Source: Bacteroidales bacterium (lineage in GTDB: Bacteria > Bacteroidota > Bacteroidia > Bacteroidales > VadinHA17). Taken from it: a stretch of DNA of 52,238 bases. The stretch is from positions 1 to 52,238 of the forward strand of contig JAJFVL010000066.1 in the NCBI GenBank assembly GCA_021371855.1. The letters run 5' to 3'. Positions 8,233 to 17,427 of the stretch are shown in pieces. Every line of letters begins with the position of its first letter. Within the stretch, counting starts at the first letter, position 1. Position numbers and translations under genes: made by a program. The notes under the pieces were generated by a model. That model did not search any database and had not been told where the DNA came from. It saw only the letters and a program-made list of their open reading frames with translations.

Positions 8233-9468
8233 TTATCTTAATTTCAAGGTTCTGACTTTTACTGATTGTAAAGGAGGCAAATCATTTGCCGGCCTGTTCA
8301 AATAAAAATAGGCTGTCGCAGCTACATCATCAGACCTGTAAAAATTTGTCCAGGCTTCCGGATACTTTGGATCTTCAAGATTGACAGTGCTGTCTTTTTT
8401 GTAAAGATGGATCATCACCGGGGCTTTATGGACGGTAACCGGTACTAAACTTACTTTTTGTTTCTGCAAATCAATCACATATTTCTTTGAATTACCACCA
8501 ATCTGCTGAACTGTCACCCGGCAATCGGTTTTAAAATAGATCGGGTCAGAAATGTGGTATCTGTAAAAGGCCCACTGAAGGTTTTTGCTATCTGCTATTA
8601 GGCAGCCCGTATACCTGGTAATGAATTGCCCCTGCCCCCATGCCGTACCAATGTAATCTTCAGTTCCGGATCCGACGAGAGTAGGATACTCCTTGTCTCC
8701 GTTTAGATAGATTTTTACTTCACCTTCTCCCCACCAGCAATCTTTGTATTCTGGATTAGCATTAATTGATACGTTTGATCCAAGAAACCTCCCTTTTCCA
8801 TTCACTGCCGGCATTATCTCAAAATCTTTTCCAAGAATGGTTGTTGTGTCTCTGTGCCAGTAGCTGTGAAAATAGAGATAACTCTCCTCCCATCTTTTTA
8901 AAAGCTGAAGGTCAATATCGTAAAATACCATGGGCAGGTCAATATCTGATTGATTAACAAGTTCAATCTTCGCCGCTTTTTTAAATGGCATCTGAATAAA
9001 GCAGTTAAAGGAACGACCCTCCGGATTTGCAAAAAGAACATTTTCATAAACTGCGGTTTTCCCAAGCCCTATTCCGAAAAAGTCACCAAAAGGAACTGAC
9101 ACGGCAGGTTTTTCTTCATTATCCCAGTACATATTAATAATCATGCTCCTCAGCATCTGAGGAGAGCGATCGCTTATTGTTATCCATATCCGGTTAATAA
9201 TACCGGGTCCCTTCATGTTAAGCAGTGTTTTTGAAGAACCTGCAGCAATACTGTCGCATGGATGACCTTTTGCACCATTGTTTTCCATTCCTCCCTGTCC
9301 CTTAGATCCGGTGGCGTTTTCAAAACTTACCCAACGCGGTTCAATATTGTCAGAATATTCGAACACATTTGATGGAAGAATATTTCCTGTATTTCCGGAA
9401 GAGTGTTTGTCAGAATTACAACTGTAAATCGTTATACTAATAAAGAGGAATACTAACCTGATGTTCAT
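8233..9468 (-). CDS. GH172 (DUF2961) lipoprotein
   Basis: 411 residues with a lipoprotein signal (ITIYSCNSD, lipid-modified Cys at about residue 17). The GSGTEDYIGTAWGQG stretch near residue 265 is the hallmark of DUF2961, now glycoside hydrolase family 172, which includes difructose dianhydride hydrolase/synthase and alpha-D-arabinofuran- and fructofuran-acting enzymes. The double jelly-roll region with RIWITISDR and YWDNEEKPAVSVPFGDFFG is also typical. The protein probably cuts furanosidic linkages at the outer membrane or in the periplasm. It is the first gene of the three-gene carbohydrate module, and the released sugar would feed the two Tat enzymes. Confidence 0.88.
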   Translation of the reverse strand: MNIRLVFLFISITIYSCNSDKHSSGNTGNILPSNVFEYSDNIEPRWVSFENATGSKGQGGMENNGAKGHPCDSIAAGSSKTLLNMKGPGIINRIWITISDRSPQMLRSMIINMYWDNEEKPAVSVPFGDFFGIGLGKTAVYENVLFANPEGRSFNCFIQMPFKKAAKIELVNQSDIDLPMVFYDIDLQLLKRWEESYLYFHSYWHRDTTTILGKDFEIMPAVNGKGRFLGSNVSINANPEYKDCWWGEGEVKIYLNGDKEYPTLVGSGTEDYIGTAWGQGQFITRYTGCLIADSKNLQWAFYRYHISDPIYFKTDCRVTVQQIGGNSKKYVIDLQKQKVSLVPVTVHKAPVMIHLYKKDSTVNLEDPKYPEAWTNFYRSDDVAATAYFYLNRPANDLPPLQSVKVRTLKLR

Positions 9469-9644
9469 CTCTTATTTATCTTAATATTTGAAAATTAAAA
9501 GCCAAGTTAATCTTTTCAAACAAAGAATGATTTATTAATAGCATAAATTTTGAGATCAATATTAAAATGTGATCAATAATTAAAAAATGTATTACAATTC
9601 TGAAATTACCCGTATTTTTCACTCATAATTTAAAACGAGAACAG

Positions 9645-10565
9645 ATGAAAAAGTTAATTTATGCAATAGTCCCCGTAGTATTCATGGTATTGTTTAATGC
9701 CTGTGCCCCGGTTTATAAATGTGGCGAATCAAAACCTGAAAGGGTGCCGGTTACCTGGGGAAAAAACCTGAAAACAGTTATTAATGAAAGAGACAAATTA
9801 TGTACCGATCTGGCTTTAAAAGAAAAAGAAAATTCCGGATTGAAGAATGATTTATCTGATTTAACAGCTAAGCACAAAACCCTTACCGAACAAAACAATG
9901 GTTTGACAGGGAAATACAATATTTTAACTGAAAAATATAAGAATCTGGTCAATGAGAGCTTATCACAAACAGACAAGTTGACAAAGGCTCTTATGGCAAA
10001 ATCGGAGGAGCTGGATGATAAGGAAAAATTGCTTTCCGAAAAGGAGAAATCATTGTACGATATGGAGAAGACAATAGCAAGGCAGGATTCCATAACCAAC
10101 AGATTAAACAGCATTTTAAGAAATGCTCTCCTTGGCTTTAATCCTGATGAGTTATCTGTTGAAATTAAAAACGGCAAAGTATATGTCTCAATGTCGGATA
10201 AACTCTTGTTCAAGTCAGGCAGCTCTGCAGTGGAAGAGAAAGGGAAAGGAGCCCTGAAACTTCTTGGAGGAGTTCTCGACAAAAATCCTGATATTGACAT
10301 TCTTGTTGAAGGGCATACTGATAATGTACCTATTAAAACACCAGTTTATAAAGATAACTGGGATTTAAGTGTTGCCAGGGCTACATCAATAGTGAGGATA
10401 CTGACTAATGACTATAAAATTGATCCTACAAGGTTGACGGCGTCAGGGAAGGGTGAATTTTTTCCAAAAGCAAGTAATGAAACGGCAGAAGGAAGAGCTA
10501 CAAATCGCAGGACGGAAATAATTCTTTCTCCAAAACTGGATGAAATAATGCAATTATTAAAATAA
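9645..10565 (+). CDS. OmpA-family peptidoglycan-binding lipoprotein with coiled coil
   Basis: 306 residues. A lipoprotein signal (LFNACAP, Cys about residue 20) precedes a long charged coiled coil (residues 45-160) with regular lysine/leucine/glutamate spacing. The C-terminal OmpA domain runs from about 180 to 290 and shows the peptidoglycan-binding pattern EGHTDNVP, then WDLSVARA, then a G-x-G-E and N-R-R-T-E-I terminal motif. It should anchor the outer membrane to the cell wall, with the coiled coil spanning the periplasm. It stands alone, transcribed rightward and closed by a strong terminator at 10583-10617. Confidence 0.92.
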   Translation: MKKLIYAIVPVVFMVLFNACAPVYKCGESKPERVPVTWGKNLKTVINERDKLCTDLALKEKENSGLKNDLSDLTAKHKTLTEQNNGLTGKYNILTEKYKNLVNESLSQTDKLTKALMAKSEELDDKEKLLSEKEKSLYDMEKTIARQDSITNRLNSILRNALLGFNPDELSVEIKNGKVYVSMSDKLLFKSGSSAVEEKGKGALKLLGGVLDKNPDIDILVEGHTDNVPIKTPVYKDNWDLSVARATSIVRILTNDYKIDPTRLTASGKGEFFPKASNETAEGRATNRRTEIILSPKLDEIMQLLK

Positions 10566-10582
10566 TATAGATTGATAATCAC

Positions 10583-10617
10583 AAACCCCGCAAGATAAAT
10601 GATCTGCGGGGTTTTGA
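10583..10617 (+). terminator. Rho-independent terminator after the OmpA-family gene
   Basis: A 10-bp perfect stem (AAACCCCGCA at 10583-10592 pairing with TGCGGGGTTT at 10605-10614) with a 12-nt loop, ending in TTTTG. It lies 18 bp after the stop codon. Because the stem has A's on the left, it may also work in the other direction. Confidence 0.85.
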
Positions 10618-10749
10618 ATTTTAAAGAGTAACCTGTCGGGATGGATTTTGTAATGGATACAAGTTCAATTACATATAAGTAAATTTCATATTCTTCTGAT
10701 TACCCCGCATTTTTTTCTTAAATTTATAAACCAACAATGCCAGTTTTAT

Positions 10750-11859
10750 ATGAAACAGGTTTTAAAGTACACTGGTTACATTTTAATTCTACTGATCACC
10801 GGATTTATGATCTGGCGTTTCTATTATATAATCGTATGGCTGCTTGCTGCAGCAGTTCTCTCATTTATCGGCCATCCACTGGTACGTTTTTTTGATAAGA
10901 TCCATATCCGGAAGTTAAGAATACCGCATTCTTTAAGCGCAATACTTTCGCTGCTTGTCATTGTACTCGTCTTCCTGGGATTGATTGCCATTTTTGTTCC
11001 TTTAATTGTCAATCAGGCAGAAGTGATATCGAAGATTGATATCGGAAAACTGGCTCAGAACCTGCAGGGCCCTATGCAATGGCTGGATGAAAGCATGCAT
11101 AAATTCGGGGTGATCCCTGAGGGACAAACCATACAGGATTTTCTTGTTATTAAAGCTAAAACAGTTGTTAACCTTGAAAGTGTCGGCTCTCTGGTTGGCA
11201 ATATAGTAAGTGCGACCGGCAATATTTTTATCGGGTTGTTTTCAATATTTTTTATTGCTTTCTTTTTTCTGAAAGATGAAAACATGTTCGAGGAAAGTTT
11301 GCTTCTTTTCATTCCTTTGAAACATCATGATCAGACCCGGAAGGTAATCGCTGAATCAAAAAATCTGCTTATCCGCTATTATCTTGGGGTATTGCTCGAA
11401 TTACTCGGTGTAATGTCGCTTATTGCTCTCGGACTTTGGATATTTGGTGTTGAGAATGCACTTTTAATAGGATTCTTCGGAGGGCTGATGAACATTATAC
11501 CCTATCTGGGACCGGTTATTGGTACTACATTCGGAATAATGTTAGGTATTACTTCCACACTCGCTACCGGATCGTATAACGAATTGCTCCCGGTATTATT
11601 AAAACTCACCGGGGTTTTTATTGTCGTTAATTTTATTGATAACAATATACTTGTACCTGTTATCTATTCGAAAAGCGTTAAATCGCATCCCCTTGAAATC
11701 TTCCTGGTAATTATAATCGGGGGAGGAATTGCAGGTTTAGTTGGGATGCTGCTGGCCGTTCCTGTTTATACTCTGCTCAGGGTGATCGCAAAGGAATTCT
11801 TTCAGCAGTTCAGAGTGGTCAAAAAACTTACAGGAACAATCGATCAGGGGTATAGTTAA
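10750..11859 (+). CDS. AI-2E family transporter (PerM/TqsA-like)
   Basis: 369 residues with about eight hydrophobic spans, a periplasmic/cytoplasmic loop at residues 85-135, and the family's characteristic C-terminal half (NIIPYLGPVIG, then DNNILVPVIYSKSVKSHP and GGGIAGLVGMLLAVP). The family was named after TqsA of E. coli, which exports autoinducer-2, but many members are sodium/proton-coupled exporters of other solutes, so the substrate is open. The ATG at 10750 was chosen because the first membrane span starts right after it. The gene stands alone between the OmpA-family gene and a small methyltransferase-like gene on the same strand. Confidence 0.9.
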   Translation: MKQVLKYTGYILILLITGFMIWRFYYIIVWLLAAAVLSFIGHPLVRFFDKIHIRKLRIPHSLSAILSLLVIVLVFLGLIAIFVPLIVNQAEVISKIDIGKLAQNLQGPMQWLDESMHKFGVIPEGQTIQDFLVIKAKTVVNLESVGSLVGNIVSATGNIFIGLFSIFFIAFFFLKDENMFEESLLLFIPLKHHDQTRKVIAESKNLLIRYYLGVLLELLGVMSLIALGLWIFGVENALLIGFFGGLMNIIPYLGPVIGTTFGIMLGITSTLATGSYNELLPVLLKLTGVFIVVNFIDNNILVPVIYSKSVKSHPLEIFLVIIIGGGIAGLVGMLLAVPVYTLLRVIAKEFFQQFRVVKKLTGTIDQGYS

Positions 11860-11967
11860 GTAAATAAGCAATTAGTAATTTCTCAATACAATCGTCCATG
11901 ATAATACAATTTTTATCTCGTATAAATCCTGAATGTATGCATTATCCTGATTTTTAATCGTGAGAAT

Positions 11968-12639
11968 ATGAAAACAAGCCTCTTTATTAAACAAGCGTTT
12001 GGTACCTTATTGTTTTTTGCAATAATTTTTGTTAGTGCTGGTAGTTTGTTCTATTGGCAAGGTTGGGTTTATGTAATTATCGGTTTTTTTATGTTCATTA
12101 TGAATTTCACTGTGTTTAAATTAGATCCCGCATTATTGGAGGAGCGATCTAAACTTGGAGAAGGTGCCAAAAAATGGGATAAGCTGATTTTAGGATTAAC
12201 TTTTCTGGCTACTATTATCATGTATATAATTGCCGGCCTCGATTCCGGACGCTTTCATTGGTCTCCGGACTTTCATTTGAGTGCTTCTTTCATTGGAATT
12301 ATATTAACAATTACCGGGCAACTTCTTTTTCTTATTGCACAAAAGCAAAACAAGTTTTTTTCCAGTACAGTACGGATTCAAACAGATAGAGGACATACAG
12401 TTTGTGAGTCTGGTCTGTATAAAGTTGTGCGACATCCTGCTTACCTTGGATCTGTAATTCAAACAATAGGTTTTCCTTTATTATTTGGTTCTCTTTGGAG
12501 TATAATACCTGTATGTATTTCAATTGTTTTACTATTGACCAGAACATATCTGGAAGACAAAACTTTAATAAATGAACTGAAGGGTTATATTGAATATTCA
12601 TTTATAACCCGGTATAAACTTATCCCATATATATGGTAG
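11968..12639 (+). CDS. Isoprenylcysteine carboxyl methyltransferase-like membrane protein (paralogue 2)
   Basis: 223 residues, four to five membrane spans. The C-terminal motif RHPAYLGSVIQ followed by LEDKTLINELKGY matches the protein at 4344-5027 (RHPMYLAG ... NEEKVLVNGLKGY) in layout and spacing, so the two are paralogues. The family methylates lipids or prenyl-type groups in eukaryotes; bacterial substrates are mostly unknown. It is transcribed rightward about 108 bp after the AI-2E transporter and runs toward the convergent hrpB gene. No special regulatory signals are seen. Confidence 0.82.
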   Translation: MKTSLFIKQAFGTLLFFAIIFVSAGSLFYWQGWVYVIIGFFMFIMNFTVFKLDPALLEERSKLGEGAKKWDKLILGLTFLATIIMYIIAGLDSGRFHWSPDFHLSASFIGIILTITGQLLFLIAQKQNKFFSSTVRIQTDRGHTVCESGLYKVVRHPAYLGSVIQTIGFPLLFGSLWSIIPVCISIVLLLTRTYLEDKTLINELKGYIEYSFITRYKLIPYIW

Positions 12640-12805
12640 AATAATAAGGATACTACAACTATCCTGAAGTCCAACTTTTTCTTTAAATCGCAAAACCCGC
12701 CATTGGTTACACACCATTAGCTGTTGACCTTTTTTATTTAATCTGTATATTTTTGAACTTAAGTTATATTGACTTAAGAGCAGTGCATTTTCGACCGGAA
12801 TTCTG

Positions 12806-15301
12806 TTATTTTTTGCTCTGCCTCAACACTCCTTTAACTGGTATTGATGTCCACGGATCGTCAGGCCATGAATGTTTAGGGTATTTTGTCCGTAATTCTT
12901 TTTTAACATCAAAGTATGTATTATCCCAAAAACTGCGTAAGTCTGAAGTGATTTGAACAAGTTTAAATCCCGGCGATAAAAGATGCAAAATCAATGAAGT
13001 CTTTCCTTCGTTAATCTTTGGTGTATCAGCCAATCCAAATAGTTCCTGCAAACGGACCGCAAGTACAGGTTGTCCTCCATTGGAAAAGTATTGGATTTTA
13101 ATCTGAGAACCACTGGGAACAGCAATTGTCTGAGGTGCCAGCTTATCTGAGGCCTTTTTCTTTTCCAAGTGCAAAAAACCGGGAAGAATTTTCATCAGGT
13201 CTATCTTCAGAAGATCGTCATTTGTTTTAACATGCTTTAAAAAAGGGTTAAGCCATTCCATGTTTGTCAACAGAAGTGTAATAGTGCCTACATCAGGCCA
13301 TTCTTCCTGAGGTCTCCACTTACGCAGACTCAATATTCTGTTTTGCCACTGGCAAACTTTCTCGTCAAAATTAAGCAATGATTTGCCTTCTTTCTGAATA
13401 GCTTCGGATATTGCCTTTACCCGATATTTTTCATCAGGTGCAGGCAGAGGCTTTGATTGTAACAAAATACTCCCTATCCGTATATCACTTGTAGCTATAA
13501 GGCCTCCTTTGCGCGTATCCCAGGTAATGATTTCATGTTCTTTGACAAGAGAAGCCAAATCTTTTGGATTTAATGGTGAAGCCAGAAAAATCTTTCCCAA
13601 ACCGTCACGCGCATCCATATTGGCTACAGCCAGCCAGGGCTCGTTCGACAAATCATCTTTATGGCTGAACATAGCATAGCTGCCATTTGAAAGCTGATAT
13701 TGTGCATTGTTCCCCGGACGGGAACAGGCTATACGTTCGGGATAAGCATACACCAGTAATACGCCCGTTTCATAAGGATCAACATCTCCATTTTCCTCGT
13801 CTATGCCAAACATCTTTCGATAGGATGCAGCAATTTTTTCAATGCGCATCATATTTCTTTGGACACTTTTGTGTGAACGTTGCTTTCTTAAAGCTATAAT
13901 TCTCCGATTAATGTCAATACTCTGTTCCTGGGGAAGAGGATCCCTTTCTTCCAGAACAGCTGCCAAATCGGTTGCAAGTTCTAACGAACCATTTTCCTTT
14001 GCCATAAGCAATAAATGTGCAATTCGCGGATGACAGGGCAACCTGTTTATCATCTTTCCCTGCGGCGTAATTCGTCCCTGATCCACGGCTTCGAGTTGTT
14101 GCAGAGTATCGTAAGCCTGAGCCAACGCTCCTTTAGGAGGAGCCGTAAGCCAGGTTAATTGCTGTACATCCGTAACTCCCCATTCTGCAATATCAAGGAC
14201 CATGGAAGAAAGATCGGCCTCCAGGATTTCAGGAACCCTGTGTTCAGACATACGTGCCTGAGTGGCTTTGGTCCACATACGGTAACAAGTGCCAGGGACC
14301 AACCTGCCAGCTCTGCCGGCTCGCTGATCAGCAGAATCTTTTGAGATTGGAATGGTCTCCAGATGAGACAATCCAGACCTGGGATCAAAACGGGAAGTGC
14401 GGCTATAACCAGAATCCACAACAATTTTAATGCCCTCAATGGTAAGGCTGGTTTCAGCAATAGAGGTAGCCAAAACAATCTTACGTTTTCCCTCTTTATT
14501 TGGAATAATGGCCAGATTTTGCTTAGCATGTGGCAGTTTGCCATACAATGGATGAATAACAAAATCCGTAAGTCTCTCTTTAAGAATTTCTTCCGATTTC
14601 CTTATTTCTGCTTCTCCGGGAAGAAAAACCAGGGTATCACCTTCCCTTTCATGGACAGCCTTAACAATGGTTCTGCAAACCAGTTCGGGGAGCAGCATCA
14701 AATCCTGACCCGGGGAATCTGAGTAAATGATTTCCACAGGATATTGCTTTCCTGTACATTGCGCAACCGGAGCTTTTAATAATTCGGTAAGCTTGGGCAT
14801 ATCGAGTGTAGCCGACATCACCATGATGCGCAAATCGGGCCGGAGGACAGACTGAGCTTCCCTGCACAAAGCCAATGCTTCATCAGCAAAGATACTACGT
14901 TCATGAAACTCATCGAAGATGACCATACCAACACCTTCCAGGGCATTATCGCTCAGGAGCATGCGTGCCAGTATTCCTTCGGTAAGTATTTTAATACGGG
15001 TAGCAGCAGTTGTCCGGTTTTCAAAACGGATCTGATATCCTACCGTTTTTCCTACAACCTCCCCAAGAAGAGAAGACATACGCGAAGCTATTGTGCTGGC
15101 AGCTAAACGACGGGGCTCAAGCATCAGAATAGTTTTCCCTTCAAGCCAGGGTTCTTCGTACAAAGCCAGTGGCAACAAGGTGCTTTTCCCGGCTCCTGCA
15201 GGAGCATTCATAATCAGGGTGTTATTTTTGCTGAGATTACTTTGAACAGCAGGAATAATTTCCGTTATGGGTAAATCTATACTAAGAGGATCAAATATCA
15301 A
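12806..15301 (-). CDS. hrpB: ATP-dependent helicase HrpB
   Basis: 831 residues, the usual length for HrpB. The DEAH-type helicase motifs are in order: NAPAGAGKST (motif I, about residue 34), DEFHERS (motif II, about 125), SATLD (III), LVFLPGEAEI (IV), ATSIAETSLTIEG and VDSGYSR (V), QRAGRAGR (VI). The HA2 region and the HrpB-specific C-terminal domain follow. HrpB is a widespread bacterial DExH-box protein linked to RNA processing; its exact substrate in Bacteroidota is not established. Another frame inside it is open for over 130 codons, but only this frame carries the motifs. It is a lone minus-strand gene. Confidence 0.95.
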   Translation of the reverse strand: MIFDPLSIDLPITEIIPAVQSNLSKNNTLIMNAPAGAGKSTLLPLALYEEPWLEGKTILMLEPRRLAASTIASRMSSLLGEVVGKTVGYQIRFENRTTAATRIKILTEGILARMLLSDNALEGVGMVIFDEFHERSIFADEALALCREAQSVLRPDLRIMVMSATLDMPKLTELLKAPVAQCTGKQYPVEIIYSDSPGQDLMLLPELVCRTIVKAVHEREGDTLVFLPGEAEIRKSEEILKERLTDFVIHPLYGKLPHAKQNLAIIPNKEGKRKIVLATSIAETSLTIEGIKIVVDSGYSRTSRFDPRSGLSHLETIPISKDSADQRAGRAGRLVPGTCYRMWTKATQARMSEHRVPEILEADLSSMVLDIAEWGVTDVQQLTWLTAPPKGALAQAYDTLQQLEAVDQGRITPQGKMINRLPCHPRIAHLLLMAKENGSLELATDLAAVLEERDPLPQEQSIDINRRIIALRKQRSHKSVQRNMMRIEKIAASYRKMFGIDEENGDVDPYETGVLLVYAYPERIACSRPGNNAQYQLSNGSYAMFSHKDDLSNEPWLAVANMDARDGLGKIFLASPLNPKDLASLVKEHEIITWDTRKGGLIATSDIRIGSILLQSKPLPAPDEKYRVKAISEAIQKEGKSLLNFDEKVCQWQNRILSLRKWRPQEEWPDVGTITLLLTNMEWLNPFLKHVKTNDDLLKIDLMKILPGFLHLEKKKASDKLAPQTIAVPSGSQIKIQYFSNGGQPVLAVRLQELFGLADTPKINEGKTSLILHLLSPGFKLVQITSDLRSFWDNTYFDVKKELRTKYPKHSWPDDPWTSIPVKGVLRQSKK

Positions 15302-15530
15302 AATACTTACTTTATTGAATATGACTATCAGGAATCATGAATACAATATCCGCTTTTGCAATAAAATCAATGAATTTATGTGCTTGATTCCCGATACTCA
15401 TATTATTGATTATTCTTCCAAAACATAATCCGGAAGAGGTTTTTTAAACCTGCAAATTTAAGAAAAATCAAAAGCAATGGGGAAGTCTCGGAACGAATAT
15501 GATTTCAATGCATAGTAAAACCTACAATAT

Positions 15531-16517
15531 TTATTTTTGTTTGTACCACCTTGTATTCATCCATTTTATCTGCTGTTCCTGAGTAAGAAATGTCCAGGCA
15601 ACAATACGGCTTATTTTATTTCCCTGACTCATTGGGATAGTCTTTATTTCAACAGCTTTCGCTTTTTTTAGTGCGTTGTAAGCATTTTTAAGATTTGATT
15701 GTTTTGAAATTAAGGTTGAAAACCAAAAACAGGAAGCGGAGAATTGTTTGCTTTGACAAATCATATCTCCTACGAATTTTTCTTCCCCTCCTTCGCACCA
15801 CAATTCATTATTTTGACCTCCAAAGTTCAAGATTGGTTTAGTGATTCTTTTATGTTTTAAATTGCTCAATTTACGCACTGTTCCAGATTGGGCTTCAGAT
15901 AAAGAAGAATGAAAAGGAGGGTTGCAAATAGATAAATCAAAAAGTTCGTCTTTTTGAATAATTTCATAAAAAATATCTTGTTGATTATGTTGCAATCTGA
16001 GTTCAATCGTTCCTTTTAAACAGGAATTCGTCTCAACTATTTTTTTTGCAGATGCAATGGAAACGGTATCTATATCGGTACCTACAAAGGACCAACCATA
16101 CTCTTTGGTTCCAATAATTGGATAAACACAACTGGCACCTACTCCAATGTCGAGGCATTTTATCTTATTGCCAGTTGGTATTATATTCCTCTGAGATTCG
16201 GGATTATTACTACCCAATAAATCTGCTATGTGATGAATGTAATCAGCTCTTCCGGGAATTGGCGGACATAAATAATTTTTAGGTATATCCCAATTATCGA
16301 TGCAGTAATAGTGCTTCAATAAAGCTTTATTCAGCATTTTCACGGCTTCCGGATTAAAAAAATCAATCGATTCGTCCTTATAATTATTCAACTTCACAAA
16401 TTGACTTAATTCCTGACAACAAACTACAAGTTGCTTGAAATCATAATGCTCACGATGCTTGTTTCGTGGATGTAAACCGGATTTTTCTTTTGAATATTCC
16501 TTTTCTATTATAAGCAT
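15531..16517 (-). CDS. rlmF: 23S rRNA (adenine-1618-N6)-methyltransferase RlmF
   Basis: 328 residues, close to the usual length. The N-terminal part has HPRNKHREHYDF (GLHPRNKHREHYDF), the strongly conserved RlmF start. The SAM-binding motif I is LDIGVGASCVYPIIG at about residue 120 and the catalytic N6-adenine motif is NPPFHSS near 200. RlmF methylates A1618 of 23S rRNA. The gene is monocistronic on the minus strand and separated from hrpB by a 228-bp spacer containing a small hairpin (15437-15451). Confidence 0.94.
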   Translation of the reverse strand: MLIIEKEYSKEKSGLHPRNKHREHYDFKQLVVCCQELSQFVKLNNYKDESIDFFNPEAVKMLNKALLKHYYCIDNWDIPKNYLCPPIPGRADYIHHIADLLGSNNPESQRNIIPTGNKIKCLDIGVGASCVYPIIGTKEYGWSFVGTDIDTVSIASAKKIVETNSCLKGTIELRLQHNQQDIFYEIIQKDELFDLSICNPPFHSSLSEAQSGTVRKLSNLKHKRITKPILNFGGQNNELWCEGGEEKFVGDMICQSKQFSASCFWFSTLISKQSNLKNAYNALKKAKAVEIKTIPMSQGNKISRIVAWTFLTQEQQIKWMNTRWYKQK

Positions 16518-16974
16518 TTGAGCGCTATTGTCAGATATTATATTTTGAGTATAATTGTTTTAGTGACAAAAGTATTTATATATTATTTACCCCACTCCGC
16601 TTTGCGGAAGTAGATTTATTCTGACTTCATCGGACTCCTCCGTTTCGTATCATCGGTTCTTCTCTCCCTCCTTTGGATATAGCTGTAAACCTATGAATAT
16701 GAATATTTGAATTCAATATGGCATAATGTGAATATACCCAGATTAATTGCTAATGAAATTTTTTATATACAGCCACGAATGTGGCACAATGTGAACAACC
16801 TCACGATTACCAAAGTCCTATTGGTACGTAAAAAAGGCTTTTAGTAATTCCATAAAATCAATCGGGCAATAGTGATTAGCAATGCTTTAATGGGATAATT
16901 TCTATTCCAATAATTAGGAATTGACAGGTATTATTCTAAAAAGTAATTTTGATATGAAATAATTCCGAAGTCTC
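16518..16974. other. Gene-free spacer with two REP-like palindromes
   Basis: No convincing gene in these 457 bp. Two short palindromes stand out: TCCGC-TTT-GCGGA at 16596-16608 and GCCAC-GAAT-GTGGC at 16772-16785. They resemble the palindromes at 28131-28357. A weaker hairpin (ACCAA/TTGGT) is at 16809-16825. The DNA is otherwise AT-rich. Confidence 0.6.
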
Positions 16975-17415
16975 GTGAAATTGGTTAAAAGCCTCCTGGA
17001 TTTAAGGTGTAAAACAGAGCATTTCTGTTTATTGATCTTACTCTCCTCTCATTCTGCTTCGAAGCCTGATATTACTGTCACCAAATCAGCTTTCGTGACT
17101 CCGGAATACATCTCCGGATTAAGAAAACACATCTGCAAATTAAGAAAACGTTTCTCAGCATTGAGAAATAGATTCTCCGGATTGAGAAACTTGTTCTCGA
17201 TATTGAGAAACCTTGTCTCCGGATTAAAAAAACGAATCTCCGGATTGAGAAAACGGTTCTCAGTATTGAGAAATCTCATCCCGGGCCTGCGAAAACCTGT
17301 CTCCGGACTGAGAATACTAATCTCCGAATTGCCCGAATGGATCTCCGGACAAATAATTCATTTAAAAGCATTAAACTCAATATTAATCACTAATAAATTG
17401 AATTTCCAAACTTAA
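16975..17415 (+). CDS. Possible basic heptad-repeat protein (uncertain gene)
   Basis: A 146-codon frame from a GTG start. Residues about 46-129 consist of twelve exact heptapeptides with pattern S-G-L-R-(K/N)-(R/L)-(F/I/V), placing hydrophobic residues at positions 3 and 7, the a/d spacing of a coiled coil, on a very basic background. For coding: the leucine codon varies synonymously (TTA, TTG, CTG) and the R/L position uses CGT, AGA, CGA, CGG or TTG, CTT, CTC, CTA. Against: position 7 always ends in TC with its first base varying, so nucleotide conservation is at least as strong; an opposite-strand frame is also open; no homologous family is recognised. It ends 12 bp before the next gene. 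It may be a real orphan protein or a translated minisatellite. Confidence 0.35.
   Translation: MKLVKSLLDLRCKTEHFCLLILLSSHSASKPDITVTKSAFVTPEYISGLRKHICKLRKRFSALRNRFSGLRNLFSILRNLVSGLKKRISGLRKRFSVLRNLIPGLRKPVSGLRILISELPEWISGQIIHLKALNSILITNKLNFQT
17111..17362. repeat. Twelve 21-bp tandem units in exact register
   Basis: Twelve consecutive 21-bp units with no insertion or deletion, consensus about TCTCCGGATTGAGAAAACG plus two bases. Most units contain a small inverted repeat (TCTC...GAGA or TTCTCA...TTGAGAA). The last three units are the most diverged. There are no unique spacers, so this is not a CRISPR array. Confidence 0.9.
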
Positions 17416-17427
17416 AATTTTAAAGCT

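Noticed and set aside
9713..10300. 195-codon minus-strand frame opposite the OmpA-family gene
   Set aside because: Shadow of the lysine/glutamate-rich coiled coil; the plus frame has signal peptide, OmpA motifs and terminator.
14155..14562. 135-codon frame inside hrpB
   Set aside because: It is in a different frame of the same strand as hrpB; all helicase motifs are in the hrpB frame.
17049..17279. Opposite-strand frame through the 21-bp repeats (F-L-N-P-E period)
   Set aside because: It lacks the synonymous variation seen in the plus frame and is explained by the 21-bp period being a multiple of three.
17111..17362. CRISPR array
   Set aside because: Units are head to tail with no unique spacers of constant length and no cas genes nearby.
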